6,916 nucleotides of DNA from CAIOSQ01 sp044359885. Its GTDB lineage: Bacteria > Pseudomonadota > Alphaproteobacteria > CACIAM-22H2. Both the position numbers and the translations under genes were made by a program. The notes under the pieces are model-generated. The model saw only the letters and a program-made list of their open reading frames with translations, made no database searches and had not been told where the DNA came from. The stretch is taken from NCBI GenBank assembly GCA_044359885.1, contig JBIKLI010000245.1, forward strand, positions 1-6,916, given 5' to 3'. Below, in pieces: positions 5,625 to 6,916 of this stretch; position 1 is the first letter of the stretch, and each line of letters opens with the position of its first letter.

Positions 5625-6479
5625 ATGACCGACCCCAAGCTCGTCGCCCTGCTCGAACGAATTGCCGACGCCCTCGACCGCGCCGCGCCGCCCCCGGCCC
5701 GGCCCGTCGATCCCGCGGCCGCCGACGCGTTCGTCTGGCACGCGGAGGGCCGGCTGACGCCGGTCGCGAAGGTCAACCGGGTCGATATCGGCCTTCTGCG
5801 CGGCGTCGAACGCCAGCGCGACATCCTTCTGGACAACACGCGCCGCTTCGCCGCGGGCCTGCCTGCCAACAACGCCCTGCTCTGGGGCGCGCGAGGCATG
5901 GGCAAGAGTTCGCTGGTCAAGTCGGTCCACGCCGCCGTCAACGCCGAGCGGCCGCGGGCGCTGGCGCTTGTGGAGATCCATCGCGAAGACATCCCCACCC
6001 TGCCCGCCCTCCTCGGTCATCTGCGTGGCGCCGACCGCCGCTGGGTGCTGTTCTGCGACGACCTCTCCTTCGAGCACGAGGATGCCGCCTACAAATCGCT
6101 CAAGGCGGTCCTGGAGGGCGGCGTCGAAGGCCGGCCGGACAATGTCGTCTTCTACGCGACGTCGAACCGCCGGCACCTGATGAAGCGCGACATGATCGAG
6201 AACGAGCGCGCGACGGCGATCCATCCCGGCGAAGCGATCGAGGAAAAGATCTCGCTCTCCGACCGCTTCGGCCTGTGGCTGGGGTTCCATGGCTGCGACC
6301 AGGACACGTTCTTCGCGATGATCGAGGCCTATGCCGAAGCCCACCGGCTGGACCTGCCGGCCGGTCAGTTGCGTGCCGAGGCGGTCGAATGGTCCGTGAC
6401 GCGCGGCGCACGCTCGGGCCGGGTCGCCTGGCAGTTCATTCAGGATTTGGCGGGGCGGCTGGGGCGTCCCCTGGCCTGA
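5625..6479 (+). CDS. DUF815-family P-loop ATPase
   Basis: A 284-residue AAA-like ATPase of a conserved bacterial family (DUF815) without an established function; probably cytoplasmic, as no signal or membrane segment is seen. Walker A is GARGMGKSSLVK (88-99), Walker B is WVLFCDDLSFE (140-150), the sensor-like motif is YATSNRRHL (177-185), and DRFGLWLGF (213-221) plus RSGRVAWQFIQDL (263-275) complete the pattern. Family members usually have T where this one has M92; the GxxxxGKS pattern is intact. The ATG at 5625 is preferred because family members tend to begin just before the LxxLLxRIA-like helix. An in-frame GTG at 5595, with AGGG 10 nt upstream, would add 10 residues and cannot be excluded. 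The gene diverges from yajC and ends 7 bp from the converging M23 gene. Confidence 0.92.
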   Translation: MTDPKLVALLERIADALDRAAPPPARPVDPAAADAFVWHAEGRLTPVAKVNRVDIGLLRGVERQRDILLDNTRRFAAGLPANNALLWGARGMGKSSLVKSVHAAVNAERPRALALVEIHREDIPTLPALLGHLRGADRRWVLFCDDLSFEHEDAAYKSLKAVLEGGVEGRPDNVVFYATSNRRHLMKRDMIENERATAIHPGEAIEEKISLSDRFGLWLGFHGCDQDTFFAMIEAYAEAHRLDLPAGQLRAEAVEWSVTRGARSGRVAWQFIQDLAGRLGRPLA

Positions 6480-6486
6480 CCGGCGC

Positions 6487-6915
6487 TCAGTTCGCTGCCA
6501 GCGCCGGCGCCGGCGGCAGCATTCCGCGCGGGTCGACCGCCCGCCCGGCCTGGCGCAGTTCGAAATGCAGTTGGGGCGTGGCGACGCTGCCGGTCTGGCC
6601 GACGCGGCCGATCTGCTGGCCGCGCTGGACCTCGGCGCCCCGTTCGACCAGCGTGTCGTCGAGATGGGCATAGGCGCTCATCCAGCCATCGGCATGACGG
6701 ATCAGCAGGAGGTTGCCGAAGCCCCGGAGCTCGTTGCCGGCATAGACGACCGTGCCGGGACCGGCGGCGCGCACCGGTGTCCCGCGCGGCGCGGCGATGT
6801 TGATCCCGTCGTTCTGCAACCCGCCAGGCTTCGCGCCGAAGCCCGAGATCACCTGCCCCTGGACCGGCCAGGCGAAACGCGCGGCGCGCGCAACGGTGGG
6901 GACGGCAGCCGGTGA
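6487..6915 (-). CDS. LytM/M23-domain envelope protein (NlpD-like), 3' part
   Basis: The C-terminal 142 residues; the frame is open to the window edge, so the N-terminus, probably with a signal peptide and LysM or coiled-coil regions, is missing. The LytM fold is clear: FAWPVQGQVISGFGAK, then DGINIAAPRGTPV, VVYAGNELRGFGNLL, MSAYAHLDD, GRVGQTG and PQLHFELRQAGRAVDP. Active M23 enzymes bind zinc through HxxxD and HxH. Here N and N replace the first pair (codons near 6811-6813 and 6799-6801), and Q replaces the first H of HxH (6571-6573). E. coli NlpD and EnvC are similarly degenerate and act by activating cell-wall amidases. A role as an amidase activator in septal or envelope peptidoglycan turnover is therefore more likely than hydrolysis. 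In alphaproteobacteria this gene often follows surE and pcm; those would lie outside the window. Confidence 0.9.
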   Translation of the reverse strand, partial: SPAAVPTVARAARFAWPVQGQVISGFGAKPGGLQNDGINIAAPRGTPVRAAGPGTVVYAGNELRGFGNLLLIRHADGWMSAYAHLDDTLVERGAEVQRGQQIGRVGQTGSVATPQLHFELRQAGRAVDPRGMLPPAPALAAN

Positions 6916-6916
6916 C

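Noticed and set aside
6494..6520. GC-rich inverted repeats (GCTGCC/GGCAGC around the palindrome GCCGGCGCCGGC) near the convergent gene ends
   Set aside because: They lie inside the Ala/Pro-rich C-terminal codons of the LytM protein, the arms have different centres and no T run follows on either strand, so terminator function is not supported.

Overview
The window is GC-rich, densely coded DNA that looks like chromosomal core sequence from an alphaproteobacterium, possibly Rhodospirillales-like. The lineage is inferred from gene content, gene order and protein signatures: hopanoid HpnE, a yajC-secD-secF-Mth938 cluster, an ATPase of the DUF815 family, and a LytM factor with the degenerate GINI zinc-site sequence. 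No mobile element, CRISPR array, rRNA or tRNA was seen.

Layout. Bases 2-1057 (+) hold the 3' part of hpnE, the FAD-dependent hydroxysqualene dehydroxylase of squalene/hopanoid synthesis. An 86-bp gap with a possible promoter leads to a four-helix membrane protein of the PuuD/Urate_ox_N family (1144-1740, +), which ends at a strong intrinsic terminator (1769-1799). The opposite strand carries a compact operon read right to left: yajC (5428-4886), secD (4850-3252), secF (3235-2198) and an Mth938/NDUFAF3-like small protein (2195-1812). Its first three products are the Sec translocon accessory complex that uses the proton motive force to help export proteins. A back-to-back promoter region (about 5509-5583) separates this operon from a plus-strand DUF815 P-loop ATPase (5625-6479). 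That gene converges with the 3' part of a LytM/M23 envelope protein (6487 to the window end, -).

Most of this is housekeeping. The one clear departure from textbook architecture is YajC. It is 180 residues, against roughly 110 in E. coli. Its last 60 or so residues resemble a DnaJ J-domain (start of helix I, AYETL, KDPVKRKLYD) but have a shortened middle and RPD where the catalytic HPD would be. If confirmed, this is a translocon subunit with a degenerate J-like module. Secondary points are cysteine pairs in the predicted periplasmic parts of both SecD and SecF, a PuuD-like protein without the cytochrome c domain, and a LytM protein missing most zinc ligands. No wholly new multi-gene system is evident.
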